From the NCBI RefSeq assembly GCF_000741135.1, contig NZ_JGYU01000007.1, positions 1 through 64,000 of the forward strand: a stretch of 64,000 nt of DNA, read 5' to 3'. Numbering within the stretch: the stretch's first letter is position 1; every line of letters begins with the position of its first letter. The DNA is from Bifidobacterium choerinum (GTDB lineage Bacteria; Actinomycetota; Actinomycetes; Actinomycetales; Bifidobacteriaceae). Shown in pieces: positions 27,686 to 38,983 of the stretch. The position numbers and the translations under genes were made by a program. Below the pieces are notes generated by a model, which did not search any database, was not told the DNA's origin, and worked only from the letters and a program-made list of their open reading frames with translations.

Positions 27686-28216
27686 ATGGACATGGCGGAA
27701 AACAACGGCGTCAAGCTGTTCCTTCCTGAGACCTACGACATCGTCTGGTCATTGATCATCCTGATCATCCTGGCCGCGTTCTTCTACAAGTTCTTCCTGC
27801 CGAAGTTCCAGTCGATATTCGATGAGCGCACCGCGAAGATCGAGGGTGGCCTCGCCAAGGCGGAACAGGCTCAGAAAGACGCCGAGGAAGCCAAGAAGAA
27901 GTATCAGGCGCAGCTGAGCACCGCACGCGTCGAGGCGTCGAAGATCCGCGACGACGCGCGCGCCGAGGCGTCGCACATCATCTCCGACGCGCGTTCGCGC
28001 GCCGAGACCGAGGCCGCGCAGATCACCGCCAACGCCGAACGCTCGCTCGAATCGCAGCAGCAGAAGGCGATGGTCAGCCTCAAGGGCGAAGTCGGCACGA
28101 TCGCCACGTCGCTCGCCGGCAAGATCCTGCAGACGCAGCTTCAGGATTCGACGGTCCAGTCGGACATGCTCGACAAGATGATCGCCGATCTGGAACAGTC
28201 CGAAGACAACAAGTAG
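27686..28216 (+). CDS. atpF: ATP synthase subunit b (peripheral stalk)
   Basis: Stator subunit of 176 residues. One N-terminal membrane helix (about residues 18-38, IVWSLIILIILAAFFYKFF) is followed by a long Ala/Glu/Lys/Gln-rich coiled coil that dimerises and reaches F1. The ATG at 27686 was chosen over the frame start at 27665 because AAAGGAGGAG lies between them. Position in the operon between c and delta is standard. Confidence 0.96.
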   Translation: MDMAENNGVKLFLPETYDIVWSLIILIILAAFFYKFFLPKFQSIFDERTAKIEGGLAKAEQAQKDAEEAKKKYQAQLSTARVEASKIRDDARAEASHIISDARSRAETEAAQITANAERSLESQQQKAMVSLKGEVGTIATSLAGKILQTQLQDSTVQSDMLDKMIADLEQSEDNK

Positions 28217-28244
28217 CACGTATCTGCAAGGAGGGAGGTGACAG

Positions 28245-29078
28245 TTGCAAGGAGAAGCATCACGAGTGGCCGATCGCGAATCGCGTGACTCGTTCGCCAA
28301 GAGGCTCAGCGCGTCGGGAGACGACGCGTGGGAGATCGGCAACGAACTGTTCACGATCACGTTCGTGCTCGACAAGAACCCGCGCCTGCAGCGCGCGCTG
28401 ACCGATCCGGGCCGTCCGACCGAGGACAAGGTCCGGCTGCTCAACGAGCTGCTCGGCGGCAAGGTCCTTGACATGACGATGGCGATCCTCGTCGATCTCG
28501 TCGGCCGCAGCTGGAGCCGCGCCCATGACATCGACAACGCCGTGGAGGACTTCGCGGTGGACGCCATGATGTATCAGGCGGACAAGGACGGCAAGACGCT
28601 GCAGGTGTCGATCGAACTCGCGCAGCTGCAGTCGGCCCTGCTCAACCTGCCCGTCGTGCGCGCGGACCTTTCCGACGACGACGGACCGCTCGAGGCGCGC
28701 TACGAACTGCTGCACGCCCTCATCGACGACGCCCACTTCGACCGCATCACCGTGCGCCTCGCCGAGCACAGCACGCGCAATCCGCGCAACCGCCGGTATC
28801 TCGAGACGATCCAGTGGCTCATCAACAAGTTCTCCCGCCATATGGGGGAGTCGATGGTCACGGTGACGGCGGCGACCGAACTGAGCGACGCGCAGATCGA
28901 ACGGCTCACGAAGATCTACACGAAGAAGGTCGGCCGGCCGGTGCACATCCACCTCGTCGTGGACAAGAACGTCATCGGCGGCATGCGCGTGCAGGTCGGC
29001 GACGAGGTGACCGACAACACCGTCGTCGCGCAGCTGCAGGCGCTCAGGCGCAAGGTGAAGGCAGGCACCGCCGAGTGA
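28245..29078 (+). CDS. atpH: ATP synthase subunit delta
   Basis: Links the peripheral stalk to the top of F1. At 277 residues it is longer than the E. coli subunit (177), as usual for high-GC Gram-positives. The conserved C-terminal OSCP segment is VDKNVIGGMRVQVGDEVTDN. The start is probably TTG at 28245, because a strong AGGAGGGAGGTGA site ends just before it. A GTG at 28266 with its own AAGGAG is the alternative. Confidence 0.92.
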   Translation: MQGEASRVADRESRDSFAKRLSASGDDAWEIGNELFTITFVLDKNPRLQRALTDPGRPTEDKVRLLNELLGGKVLDMTMAILVDLVGRSWSRAHDIDNAVEDFAVDAMMYQADKDGKTLQVSIELAQLQSALLNLPVVRADLSDDDGPLEARYELLHALIDDAHFDRITVRLAEHSTRNPRNRRYLETIQWLINKFSRHMGESMVTVTAATELSDAQIERLTKIYTKKVGRPVHIHLVVDKNVIGGMRVQVGDEVTDNTVVAQLQALRRKVKAGTAE

Positions 29079-29158
29079 CGCGGACGGCGCACACCCCGCG
29101 TCCCACGGGTCCGTTGTGGGGACCCACACGAATGTATACACAACAATAAGGAGTGATC

Positions 29159-30820
29159 ATGGCAGAACTGACCATTGATCCCGCCACGATACGCAAGGCG
29201 CTCGATGATTTCGTCGAGGCGTACACGCCGTCGGAGACGCCGACCCAGGAGGTCGGCCACGTCGCGACGGCCGGCGACGGCATTGCGCATGTGACGGGAC
29301 TGCCTGGTTGCATGGCCAACGAGCTGCTGACCTTCGAGGACGGCACCCTTGGTCTGGCGTTCAACCTTGACGCCCGCGAGATCGGCGTGGTTATCCTCGG
29401 CGATTTCGTCGGCATCGAGGAGGGCCAGGAGGTCCGTCGCACCGGAGAGGTGCTTTCCGTGCCGGTCGGTGACGGATTCCTCGGCCGTGTCGTGGACCCG
29501 CTGGGCAACCCGATCGACGGTCTGGGCGAGATCAAGAGCGAAGGACGCCGTATTCTCGAGGCGCAGGCCCCCGACGTCATGCACCGCCACCCGGTCGACG
29601 AGCCTATGTCCACCGGCCTCAAGGCGATCGACGCGATGACGCCGATTGGCCGCGGCCAGCGCCAGCTCATCATCGGCGACCGCCAGACCGGCAAGACGGC
29701 CATCGCGATCGACACGATCATCAACCAGAAGGCGAACTGGGAGTCCGGCGACCCGAAGAAGCAGGTGCGCTGCATCTACGTGGCCATCGGCCAGAAGGGT
29801 TCGACGATCGCCTCCGTCAAGCAGAGCCTCGAAGAGGCCGGCGCGATGGAGTACACGACGATCGTCGCATCCCCGGCATCGGATTCCGCGGGCTTCAAGT
29901 ACATCGCGCCGTACACCGGCTCGGCCATCGGCCAGCACTGGATGTACAACGGCAAGGACGTCCTCATCGTCTTCGACGACCTGTCGAAGCAGGCCGAGGC
30001 CTACCGCTCGATCTCGCTGCTGCTGCGCCGCCCGCCGGGACGTGAAGCGTATCCTGGCGACGTCTTCTACCTCCACTCCCGCCTGCTCGAACGCTGCGCA
30101 CGCGTCTCCGACGACCTGGGCGGCGGCTCGATGACCGGTCTGCCGATCGTCGAGACGAAGGCGAACGACGTCTCCGCGTACATTCCGACGAACGTGATCT
30201 CGATCACCGACGGACAGATCTTCCTGCAGTCCGACCTCTTCAACGCCGGTCAGCGTCCCGCCGTGGACGTCGGCATCTCCGTCTCCCGCGTCGGCGGCGC
30301 GGCGCAGACGAAGGCGCTCAAGAAGGTCTCCGGCACGCTGAAGATCTCGCTGGCGCGCTACCGCTCGCTCGAATCCTTCGCGATGTTCGCGTCCGATCTG
30401 GACGCCGCGTCGAAGGCCCAGCTCAACCGTGGCGCACGCCTGACCGAGCTGCTCAAGCAGCCGCAGTTCTCCCCGTTCTCGATGGAGCAGGAGGTCGTCT
30501 CCGTGTGGGCCGGCACCCATGGCAAGCTCGACGACCTCGAGGTCGTCGACGTGCTGCCCTTCGAGAAGGGGCTGCTCGAGTATCTCGACCGCAACACCGA
30601 CATCCTCAAGACGATCCGCGACACCGGCGACTTCACCTCGGACACCGAGGCGGCGCTCGACAAGGCCGTGGACGCCTTCCGTGAGACCTATGTGACGAAG
30701 GCCGGCAAGCCGCTCATCGACAAGAAGCCGACGCCGAAGGGCGTCACTCCGGTCGACCAGGAGCAGATCAAGGCCCAGGGCCGCAAGGCCAAGGACGCCG
30801 AAGCGCAGGAAAAGAAGTAA
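29159..30820 (+). CDS. atpA: ATP synthase subunit alpha (F1)
   Basis: Non-catalytic nucleotide-binding subunit of the F1 hexamer, 553 residues. The P-loop GDRQTGKT is at 173-180, the DELSEED-adjacent region reads [10 protein letters not shown], and the signature [11 protein letters not shown] is present. A Lys-rich C-terminal extension (from about 520) exceeds the E. coli length; such tails occur in high-GC Gram-positives. AAGGAG fits the ATG at 29159 rather than the GTG at 29153. Confidence 0.98.
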   Translation: MAELTIDPATIRKALDDFVEAYTPSETPTQEVGHVATAGDGIAHVTGLPGCMANELLTFEDGTLGLAFNLDAREIGVVILGDFVGIEEGQEVRRTGEVLSVPVGDGFLGRVVDPLGNPIDGLGEIKSEGRRILEAQAPDVMHRHPVDEPMSTGLKAIDAMTPIGRGQRQLIIGDRQTGKTAIAIDTIINQKANWESGDPKKQVRCIYVAIGQKGSTIASVKQSLEEAGAMEYTTIVASPASDSAGFKYIAPYTGSAIGQHWMYNGKDVLIVFDDLSKQAEAYRSISLLLRRPPGREAYPGDVFYLHSRLLERCARVSDDLGGGSMTGLPIVETKANDVSAYIPTNVISITDGQIFLQSDLFNAGQRPAVDVGISVSRVGGAAQTKALKKVSGTLKISLARYRSLESFAMFASDLDAASKAQLNRGARLTELLKQPQFSPFSMEQEVVSVWAGTHGKLDDLEVVDVLPFEKGLLEYLDRNTDILKTIRDTGDFTSDTEAALDKAVDAFRETYVTKAGKPLIDKKPTPKGVTPVDQEQIKAQGRKAKDAEAQEKK

Positions 30821-30823
30821 CCT

Positions 30824-31735
30824 ATGGGATCGCAACTCGCATTAAAGGGCAGGATCGCCTCCACGGGTTCGTTGGAGAAGATCTTCAACGCCCAGGAGAT
30901 GATCGCGGCTTCGCACATCGCGCAGGCCCGTGAGGTGGCGCTCAACGCGAAGCCGTACACCGATGCGATTTTCGATGCCGTCCAGACACTGGTATCCCAC
31001 TCCCATATCTCACATCCGATCGTCAAGAAGGAGGGCGACAACCCCCGTGTTGCCGTCCTCGCCTTGACGGCGGACCGTGGCATGGCCGGAGCGTACACTT
31101 CATCGATCATCCGCGAAACCGAGGATCTGCTGGCGCGTCTCGACGAGGCCGGCAAGGAACCGGAGCTGTTCGTCTATGGTCGCCGCGGTGTTTCGTACTA
31201 CAAGTACCGCAACCGCCCGCTCGCACAGACCTGGGAAGGCGATACCGAGAGGCCTGGCGTCGAAGTCGCCGACGCGATCTCCCGCGCGCTGCTGGACGCG
31301 TATATGCTTCCCGCCGACCAGGGCGGCGTATCCGAGCTGTACATCGTCTACACCGAGTTCATCAACATGGTCGTGCAGAAGGTGCGCGTGCTGCGCATGC
31401 TGCCGGTCGAGATCATCGAGGACAAGGACGCGCAGCGTCCCGACCCGACGGCGACGGCGGCGATGCCGCTGTACGCCTTCGAGCCGAGCCTCGACGAGGT
31501 GCTCGACGCCGTGCTGCCGAAGTACGTGCGTTCGCGCATCCACGAATGCCTGCTCGAGGCGGCCGCCTCCGAGGTGGCGTGCCGGCAGAACGCGATGCAC
31601 ACGGCCACCGAGAACGCACGCGAACTGATTAACGACCTGACCCGCAAGCTCAACGCATCGCGCCAGGCATCGATCACCCAGGAACTTACCGAAATCATCG
31701 GCAGCGCCGATGCATTGAACAAGAAGGAAGAGTAG
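30824..31735 (+). CDS. atpG: ATP synthase subunit gamma (F1 rotor shaft)
   Basis: Central rotating shaft, 303 residues. It has the N-terminal coiled-coil helix (LALKGRIASTGSLEKIFNAQEMIAASHIAQA), a Rossmann-like middle with LALTADRGMAGAY, and the C-terminal helix QASITQELTEIIGSADAL, which is the gamma-family signature. The start codon follows the atpA stop by 3 nt, indicating translational coupling. Confidence 0.97.
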   Translation: MGSQLALKGRIASTGSLEKIFNAQEMIAASHIAQAREVALNAKPYTDAIFDAVQTLVSHSHISHPIVKKEGDNPRVAVLALTADRGMAGAYTSSIIRETEDLLARLDEAGKEPELFVYGRRGVSYYKYRNRPLAQTWEGDTERPGVEVADAISRALLDAYMLPADQGGVSELYIVYTEFINMVVQKVRVLRMLPVEIIEDKDAQRPDPTATAAMPLYAFEPSLDEVLDAVLPKYVRSRIHECLLEAAASEVACRQNAMHTATENARELINDLTRKLNASRQASITQELTEIIGSADALNKKEE

Positions 31736-33232
<1,497 letters not shown>

Positions 33233-33234
33233 TC

Positions 33235-33534
33235 ATGGCCGGCGCGACGATGGACGTGAATATCGTCTCCGCTGACCATCCGGTCTGGAGCGGCGTGGCG
33301 AAGTCCGTGCTCGTGCCCGCCTATGCGGGCAGCATGGGCATCCTGCCGGGACACGAACCGGTGCTCTCCGTCATCCAGGAGGGTCTGCTCGTCATCACCG
33401 AGCCGGACGGCACGAAGCATTCCTTCGAGGTGACCGACGGATTCATCTCCTTCGACTCGAACAAGCTGACCGTCGTCGTCGAAAACGGCCGCACGATGGC
33501 GAACCAGCCGATCGACGAGACCGGCATCCAGTGA
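33235..33534 (+). CDS. atpC: ATP synthase subunit epsilon
   Basis: F1 epsilon, 99 residues. It consists of the N-terminal beta-sandwich (MGILPGHEPVLSVIQEGLLV) with little or none of the C-terminal helical hairpin found in E. coli. The short form is common in high-GC Gram-positives and would lack the extended inhibitory conformation. Last gene of the operon. Confidence 0.93.
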   Translation: MAGATMDVNIVSADHPVWSGVAKSVLVPAYAGSMGILPGHEPVLSVIQEGLLVITEPDGTKHSFEVTDGFISFDSNKLTVVVENGRTMANQPIDETGIQ

Positions 33535-33558
33535 CCGGCCGACGACCTTCACGTCGAT

Positions 33559-33594
33559 AAGGGCCCGGATTCCCGTACGGGAATCCGGGCCCTT
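33559..33594 (+). terminator. Terminator of the ATP synthase operon
   Basis: A fully symmetric 16-bp stem (33559-33574 with 33579-33594) with loop gtac lies 25 nt after atpC. Confidence 0.92.
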
Positions 33595-33684
33595 CCATAT
33601 CCACCGGACGCCGCGTGCGCCATCATGCCGTTGTGCCGTGCCGTGTGTTGTGCCATGGCACGGCGCGCGGTATCGTGGTACCTC

Positions 33685-34389
33685 ATGCGAATCATTGTTG
33701 CCGACTGCAGCGCCGAATACACCGGACGACTTCAGGCGACGCTGCCGCTCGCGCGCCGCGTCCTGCTGATCAAGGCGGACAACAGTCTGCTCATCTTCTC
33801 CGAACTGGGCTCGTACAAGCCGCTCAACTGGATGGCGGCGCCGTGCACGATCAAGGACATCACGCCGAAGGACGCCGACGACGACGCCGCGACGCCGGCG
33901 CCGCAGAAGGTCATCCGCGCCTGCGCGACGAAGTCGAACGACGTCCTCGAAGTCACGCTGCAGCACATCTACTCCGACGAAAGCTACGATCTCGGCGAGG
34001 ACCCGGGGCTGAAGAAGGACGGCGTCGAAGATCATCTGCAGCGCTATCTCGCCGAGCAGATCGAACGCATCGGCAAAGGCGCCAAGCTCGTGCGCCGCGA
34101 ATACCCGACGGCGATCGGCCCGGTCGACATCATGGCCGTCGACGCCGACGGCACTCATGTGGCGATCGAGATCAAACGACACGGCGGCATCGACGGCGTC
34201 GAACAGCTCACGCGCTACTGCGAATTGCTCAACCGCGACCCGCTCATCGCGCCGGTGCGCGGCATCTTCGCGGCGCAGACGATCGCCCCGCAGGCGCGCA
34301 CGCTCGCGACCGACCGCGGATTCGAATGCCTGATCCTCGACTACGACGACATGCGCGGCGCCGACGACGATTCGCTGCGGCTGTTCTGA
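33685..34389 (+). CDS. nucS: Mismatch-specific endonuclease NucS/EndoMS
   Basis: Cuts both strands at mismatches and provides mismatch repair in organisms lacking MutS/MutL. The 234-residue protein has the N-terminal dimerisation domain with the conserved SYKPLNWMAAP segment. The C-terminal RecB-like nuclease carries D148 (GPVDIMA) and E162-x-K164 (IEIKRHG), followed by LTRYCELLNRD. The ATG at 33685 gives the family start MRIIVADCS. It has no Shine-Dalgarno site, and TATCGT lies 8 nt upstream, so the mRNA may be leaderless. Confidence 0.94.
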   Translation: MRIIVADCSAEYTGRLQATLPLARRVLLIKADNSLLIFSELGSYKPLNWMAAPCTIKDITPKDADDDAATPAPQKVIRACATKSNDVLEVTLQHIYSDESYDLGEDPGLKKDGVEDHLQRYLAEQIERIGKGAKLVRREYPTAIGPVDIMAVDADGTHVAIEIKRHGGIDGVEQLTRYCELLNRDPLIAPVRGIFAAQTIAPQARTLATDRGFECLILDYDDMRGADDDSLRLF

Positions 34390-34429
34390 ACCGCCGATAT
34401 CGCGGCATGTGCCCGCGAATACGACGACG

Positions 34430-34479
34430 AACGGCGGCGGCCGCCTCCCGCGGATGGGGGAGGCGGCCGCCGCCGTTTT
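34430..34479 (+). terminator. Rho-independent terminator after nucS
   Basis: A stem of about 19-20 bp (34430-34449 with 34458-34477), 7-nt loop and a TTTT run on the plus strand. It also lies between convergent genes. Confidence 0.92.
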
Positions 34480-34507
34480 GCTGTGATATATCAGTATCGA
34501 CTGTGCG

Positions 34508-35491
34508 TCAGTACTTCGCGAGGATGTCGACGACGAAGACGAGCGTCGAGTTCGCCGGGATCGAGCTGTTCCCCTGATCGCCGTAACCGAGGTCCGGAGG
34601 TACGACGAGCATCACCTGCGAGCCGACCGTCTGGCCGACGAGACCTTCCTGCCAGCCCTTGATCATGTTGCTGAGCACGGCGTCGAAGGTCTGGTTGCGG
34701 TCCCACGACGAATCGAACTGCTTGCCGTCGAGCAGCCAACCGGTGTAGTTGACGACGGCCGCGTAGGTGTTCTTGTCGATCTTCGGACCGTCGCCCTTGA
34801 TGAGCGGCTGCACGACGAGCTTGTCCGAGCCCTTGTAGCCGTTCATGTCGATCGACGGCTTGCCGGCGGCGTCCAACGTGACCTTCGGCAGATCGGACGG
34901 AATGTCCTTGACCTTCTCGCCCTGCGCCTTCGTGTAGTCCTTCGACTGCGAGACCGGCGTCGCGATGAACATGTAGGTGTTGTCATCGCCGGAGCCGTCG
35001 TTGATGCCGATGCCGATCGTCGTGTTGAGTTTCTTGCCGGTGAGCAGGGTGTTCGCGATCTGCGCGAGCGTCGCGCTCTGCGCATTGGCCACGCCGTTGT
35101 CGGGATTGAAGATGACCGAGCAGTCGGGGGTGTCGTCCGTCCAGCTCGTCATGACCTCCTCACCGGACTTCGCGCTGTACTGCGACAGCTGCATGCAGAT
35201 GCGGTCGCCGCTTTTCAGCGCCTCGCCGTCGCCCTCCTGCAGCACGGCACCGCTGTTGTTCTCGATCTTGAGTCCCTTCTTGAACTCGACCTTCGGCTTC
35301 TCGCCCGGTTTGCCGGTCACCTTGATGCCTTCGAGTTTCGGCAGCATCGCGCTCGACGAGGCGCTCGACGAGGCGCTTGCGGAGCCTTCCGACGACCCCG
35401 AACCGCAGGCCGCCATGCTTACGCATAGAGCGAGCGCGCTGACGACTGATGCGGCGCGTGTGATAGAAGTTACTAGAGAAGTATGTTGCAT
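34508..35491 (-). CDS. FKBP-type peptidyl-prolyl isomerase lipoprotein
   Basis: Likely folding helper on the outer face of the membrane. The 327-residue protein has a lipoprotein signal with acceptor Cys29 (CVSMAACGSG; Met at -3 is slightly unusual) and a Ser/Ala-rich linker. A weakly conserved first FKBP-like region covers about 45-200. A C-terminal FKBP domain (about 230-327) contains VVNYTGWLLDGKQFDSSW, MIKGWQEGLVGQ, DLGYGDQG and IPANSTLVFVVDIL. The ATG at 35491 was preferred over the TTG at 35500. No closely spaced partner gene. Confidence 0.9.
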   Translation of the reverse strand: MQHTSLVTSITRAASVVSALALCVSMAACGSGSSEGSASASSSASSSAMLPKLEGIKVTGKPGEKPKVEFKKGLKIENNSGAVLQEGDGEALKSGDRICMQLSQYSAKSGEEVMTSWTDDTPDCSVIFNPDNGVANAQSATLAQIANTLLTGKKLNTTIGIGINDGSGDDNTYMFIATPVSQSKDYTKAQGEKVKDIPSDLPKVTLDAAGKPSIDMNGYKGSDKLVVQPLIKGDGPKIDKNTYAAVVNYTGWLLDGKQFDSSWDRNQTFDAVLSNMIKGWQEGLVGQTVGSQVMLVVPPDLGYGDQGNSSIPANSTLVFVVDILAKY

Positions 35492-35580
35492 AGCCACCAA
35501 CAGTAACGCCTCTGCCCGATTTATCCGTCCGGAAGGTAATGGAGTTGTGAAGGGCCGCGACTTGTAGAATGGGATACGTG

Positions 35581-36939
35581 ATGAACGACGGTCAAGAAGA
35601 AGAAACGCATGTGCCGCGCAGACATCCGGCGCCGTCCAGGCACGCGAAGATCATGCGCGGCATCGTGACGCCGATTTTCGGGCTGCTCGCCGTGACCTGC
35701 ATCGTGTTCGGCATCCTCAACCAGACGATCTGGGAGCCGAGTCGGGACGTCACGGCTGTTGCGCACATGGACGGCATACAGTACGCGGTCATCGACCCCG
35801 GTGTGCTCGATCTGGTCGACAAGAGCGTGCAGGTCCGTGTCGAAGCCACCTCCGTCGAGCCGGCATCCGGCACGACGGCATCATCGGACGATGCGCATGA
35901 TGCGAACACGACCGACGGAGCGACGGCCGACACGGTCAAGGAACCGGCGACCTGCATCGCGATCGGCAGTCCGAAGGACGCCTCCGGCTGGCTCGCCGGC
36001 GAATCGTACACGCGCGTGACCGGACTTGACAGCTGGAGCGCGCTGTCGACGACGAATGAGCAGGCGCGCGGCAACGCCTCCACCTCCGATCAGCAGGTCG
36101 CCTTCGCCGATTCGGACATGTGGACGAGCACATCGTGCGGCAAGACGAGCGCATCGCTGCGGCTGCCCGACGCGAAGGCGACGCAGGTCGCGATCGTCGA
36201 CTTCGGCGGCAAGGCTTCGGACGCGACGATCAGCATGCACTGGGTGCGCCAGAGCGTGCCGAACTTCGCATTGCCGTGGTATTTCGCGGGCGGTCTGTGC
36301 ATCATTCTGGCGGTCCTGTCGGCGTCGGTCTTCGCGATGGATCCGGCCACGCGCCGCAACCGCTTCGCCAAGGTGGTCAAGCCGCGCAAGAAGAAGGAAC
36401 AAGTCGAGGAGACGACGACGATCGCGGCCGCCGTCGCCGGCACCTTCGCGAGCATGAAGCCGCGCCGCCGTCCGAAGGGCGCCGACGGCAAGCCGCGCGG
36501 ACGCCACGGACGCCATGCGGGCACCGCCGCGCAGGAGACGGAGCCGCCGCAGATCATCGATCCGACGTCACGCAACCTCGTCGCCGAGCAGACGCATCGT
36601 GTGGACGCCTCCGGGCAGTCGCAGGACACGTCGCCGCGCAGCACGACATCGGCGACCACATCCGACGAGGCGACGTCGGTCATCACGCCGGAGGAGCTGC
36701 AGGCCTACTTCGCGCGCCTCGTGCGTGAGGAGACCGGCTCGATTCCGGTCGTGACGACCGATGAACCGACGGGGACGGTCACGGAGGCGACGACGATGCA
36801 GTCCGACGATGCGGCGCAAGCCTCGGTGACCGTCGAAACGGCCGTCACCGATGATGCGCCCGACGCGACGACCAAGGATGGGTCGGCAGACAGGGACGGC
36901 GAGACGTCCGCCGACGCGCAGAACAAGGAGAACGACTGA
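35581..36939 (+). CDS. Membrane protein with two transmembrane segments, unknown function
   Basis: Not recognised as a named family. The 452-residue protein has a short cytoplasmic start, TM1 at about 28-50 (TPIFGLLAVTCIVFGILNQTIW) and an extracytoplasmic domain of about 170 residues with two Cys (TCIAIG and STSCGKTS). TM2 is at about 233-255. A long Arg/Lys then Thr/Asp-rich cytoplasmic tail runs to the end. TAGAAT at 35565-35570 is a likely -10 box, so translation may begin at GTG 35578 or ATG 35581 without a leader. The stop overlaps the next start (ATGA), so this and the lipoprotein are one transcript. Confidence 0.75.
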   Translation: MNDGQEEETHVPRRHPAPSRHAKIMRGIVTPIFGLLAVTCIVFGILNQTIWEPSRDVTAVAHMDGIQYAVIDPGVLDLVDKSVQVRVEATSVEPASGTTASSDDAHDANTTDGATADTVKEPATCIAIGSPKDASGWLAGESYTRVTGLDSWSALSTTNEQARGNASTSDQQVAFADSDMWTSTSCGKTSASLRLPDAKATQVAIVDFGGKASDATISMHWVRQSVPNFALPWYFAGGLCIILAVLSASVFAMDPATRRNRFAKVVKPRKKKEQVEETTTIAAAVAGTFASMKPRRRPKGADGKPRGRHGRHAGTAAQETEPPQIIDPTSRNLVAEQTHRVDASGQSQDTSPRSTTSATTSDEATSVITPEELQAYFARLVREETGSIPVVTTDEPTGTVTEATTMQSDDAAQASVTVETAVTDDAPDATTKDGSADRDGETSADAQNKEND

Positions 36940-37946
36940 TGACACGACGTGCACTGACCGCAGCCACGGCTGTCGCGCTCGCGTTCGGCATGACGTGCGC
37001 GCTCGGCGCATGCGAGGGAACGGTGCCGACGGTGAACGCGCCCACATCGGCCGCGTCCGCGACACCCGACCTGACCGAGGCACAGGAGCAGCGCATCCGC
37101 GCCGACCTGCTCGCCACGATCAAGGAATGCAACGACACGAAGGATCCGACGAATCTCGCGCAGGCGATGAGCGGGCCGGAACTGCAGATCCGCACGAGCG
37201 AACTCAAGGTCGCGCAGAAGAACGGCAAGCTCGATCCGAAGACGACGATCCCGGACGACCTGACGCAAACCGTCATCCCGACCGACAACGGCTGGCCGCG
37301 CGCCGTCTTCTCGATCACGACGACGACCGAGGACCAGCAGTCGGAGCGTCTGCTCGTGTTCACGCAGGGCGACGCGCGCGAGAACTACCGCCTGTGGGCC
37401 GTCGCGCGCCTGTTCCAAGGCGCGAAGATGCCGAAGTTCACGGTGCCGTCAATCGGCTCGCAGATGGGCCATGAGGACGACGGCAACCTCGTCATGACGC
37501 CGAAGGAGGCTGTGACGCGCTACGCCGACGTGTTGCAGAACGGCACGAAGAGCCAATACGCGAGCGATTTCGGCGACGACTACTTCCGCGACAACCTCGC
37601 GCAGCTGTCCGCGACGGTGCAGCAGGGCATGGAACGCAACAAGGGCACGCAGCGGCAGACCTTCACGCCGGTCGACGGACAGATGCAGATCATGCGCTCG
37701 TCGGATGGCGGCGACCTCGTCGTCGCGCAGATCGATTCGGTGTGGACGCGCGCCGCCGGCGAAGGCCGCGAATCGCAGCCGGCCTCGGACGCCGAACGTG
37801 CGATCTTCGCGGACGGCAAGGCGACGAGCACGATGAAGGCGACCTACGTCAACGTCGTCGCCATCTACATCCCGCCGGCCAAATCGGGACAGAAGGTGCA
37901 GGCGGTCGGCGCCGAACGTCAGGTCGTCAAAGTCGAGGCCGTCTGA
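36939..37946 (+). CDS. Lipoprotein of unknown function
   Basis: A 335-residue exported lipoprotein: MTRRALTAATAVALAFG signal, lipobox LGAC with acceptor Cys25, then a Thr/Ser/Pro linker and a mixed alpha/beta domain. No catalytic motif was recognised. It overlaps the upstream membrane-protein gene by 1 nt and precedes a thioredoxin-like gene by 54 nt. The three probably form an operon acting at the cell envelope, but the function is not evident. Confidence 0.78.
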   Translation: MTRRALTAATAVALAFGMTCALGACEGTVPTVNAPTSAASATPDLTEAQEQRIRADLLATIKECNDTKDPTNLAQAMSGPELQIRTSELKVAQKNGKLDPKTTIPDDLTQTVIPTDNGWPRAVFSITTTTEDQQSERLLVFTQGDARENYRLWAVARLFQGAKMPKFTVPSIGSQMGHEDDGNLVMTPKEAVTRYADVLQNGTKSQYASDFGDDYFRDNLAQLSATVQQGMERNKGTQRQTFTPVDGQMQIMRSSDGGDLVVAQIDSVWTRAAGEGRESQPASDAERAIFADGKATSTMKATYVNVVAIYIPPAKSGQKVQAVGAERQVVKVEAV

Positions 37947-38000
37947 CGTCCGTCATGGACGCGCGGTTACAGCAGGACATACGAAAAGAGGCAAACAATC

Positions 38001-38948
38001 ATGGCACAGGATTTCAAGCCGGGCATCTCGCTCGCCGGGGCGGTCGACCTCGAAGGGCTCAAGCATCAGACGAAGGCGGAACCGGGACAGGCGGGCGGCG
38101 CGCCCGCAGCCGGCGGCTACGTCATCGATGTGACCGAGAACAACTTCCAGGCGATGGTCGAATCGTCGACGACGTTCCCGATCGTGCTGCTCATGTGGGT
38201 CGAGACGGACGACCGCTGCTTCCCGATGGCGCGCGCGCTCGGCGACGCGATCGACGGCATGAACGGCCAGCTGCAGCTTGCGCGCGTCGACGTCGCGAAG
38301 GATCCGGCGATCGCACAGGCCTTCGGCGTGCAGGGCGCACCGGCGTTGTTCGCGCTCATCGCGGGACGTCCGATGCCGATTCTGCAGGGCATACCGACCG
38401 ACGAGGAGCTTCAGCAGATCACGACGCATGTGCTGCCGCAGCTCGTGCAGGTGGCCGCACAGGCCGGCGTGACCGGCACGGCCCCGCACATCGAGCCGGC
38501 CGCCGGTGCCGACGACGCGCTGCCGGCGAAGACGCAGGTGCCGCCGGCGCATGCCGAAGCGCACCGCCTTGCGCAGGAAGGCGACTACGCCGGCGCGGCA
38601 GCCGCCTACGAGCAGGTGCTCGAAGCCGACCCGTCCGACGAACTCGCGCGCCGTGAACGCGCGAAGGCGCTGCTGCTCGCCCGTTCCGCCGATGCCGACG
38701 TGCGCGCCGTGCGCCAGGCGGCCGCCGGCGCCCCGGACGACCTCGAGGCGCAGCTCGCCGTCGCCGATGTCGACATGATCGGCGGACAGATCGACGACGC
38801 CTTCGGTCGCCTGCTCGACTTCGCCGCCGCGCACCGCGACCAGATGGACCCGGTGCGCGAACGACTGCTCGAATACTTCCTGATCCCCGACGCCGGCGAC
38901 GAACGCGTCTCGCGTGCACGCCGCCGCCTCGCGACGATGATGTACTGA
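38001..38948 (+). CDS. Thioredoxin-like TPR protein (YbbN/CnoX-like) without CxxC
   Basis: Probable protein-folding holdase rather than a reductase. The 315-residue protein has a thioredoxin fold at about 40-150 (PIVLLMWVE, LARVDVAKDPAIAQAFGVQGAPALFALIAG), where the cis-Pro (GAPAL) is kept. The active-site region reads DDRCFP, so only one cysteine of the usual CxxC remains. Helical tetratricopeptide-type repeats follow (about 185-300, AHRLAQEGDYAGAAAAYEQV). Cytoplasmic, as no signal sequence is present. AAAAGAGG lies upstream of the ATG. Confidence 0.88.
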   Translation: MAQDFKPGISLAGAVDLEGLKHQTKAEPGQAGGAPAAGGYVIDVTENNFQAMVESSTTFPIVLLMWVETDDRCFPMARALGDAIDGMNGQLQLARVDVAKDPAIAQAFGVQGAPALFALIAGRPMPILQGIPTDEELQQITTHVLPQLVQVAAQAGVTGTAPHIEPAAGADDALPAKTQVPPAHAEAHRLAQEGDYAGAAAAYEQVLEADPSDELARRERAKALLLARSADADVRAVRQAAAGAPDDLEAQLAVADVDMIGGQIDDAFGRLLDFAAAHRDQMDPVRERLLEYFLIPDAGDERVSRARRRLATMMY

Positions 38949-38983
38949 GTCGATATACGGAAAATCGCATTGCCTGCAGGCCG

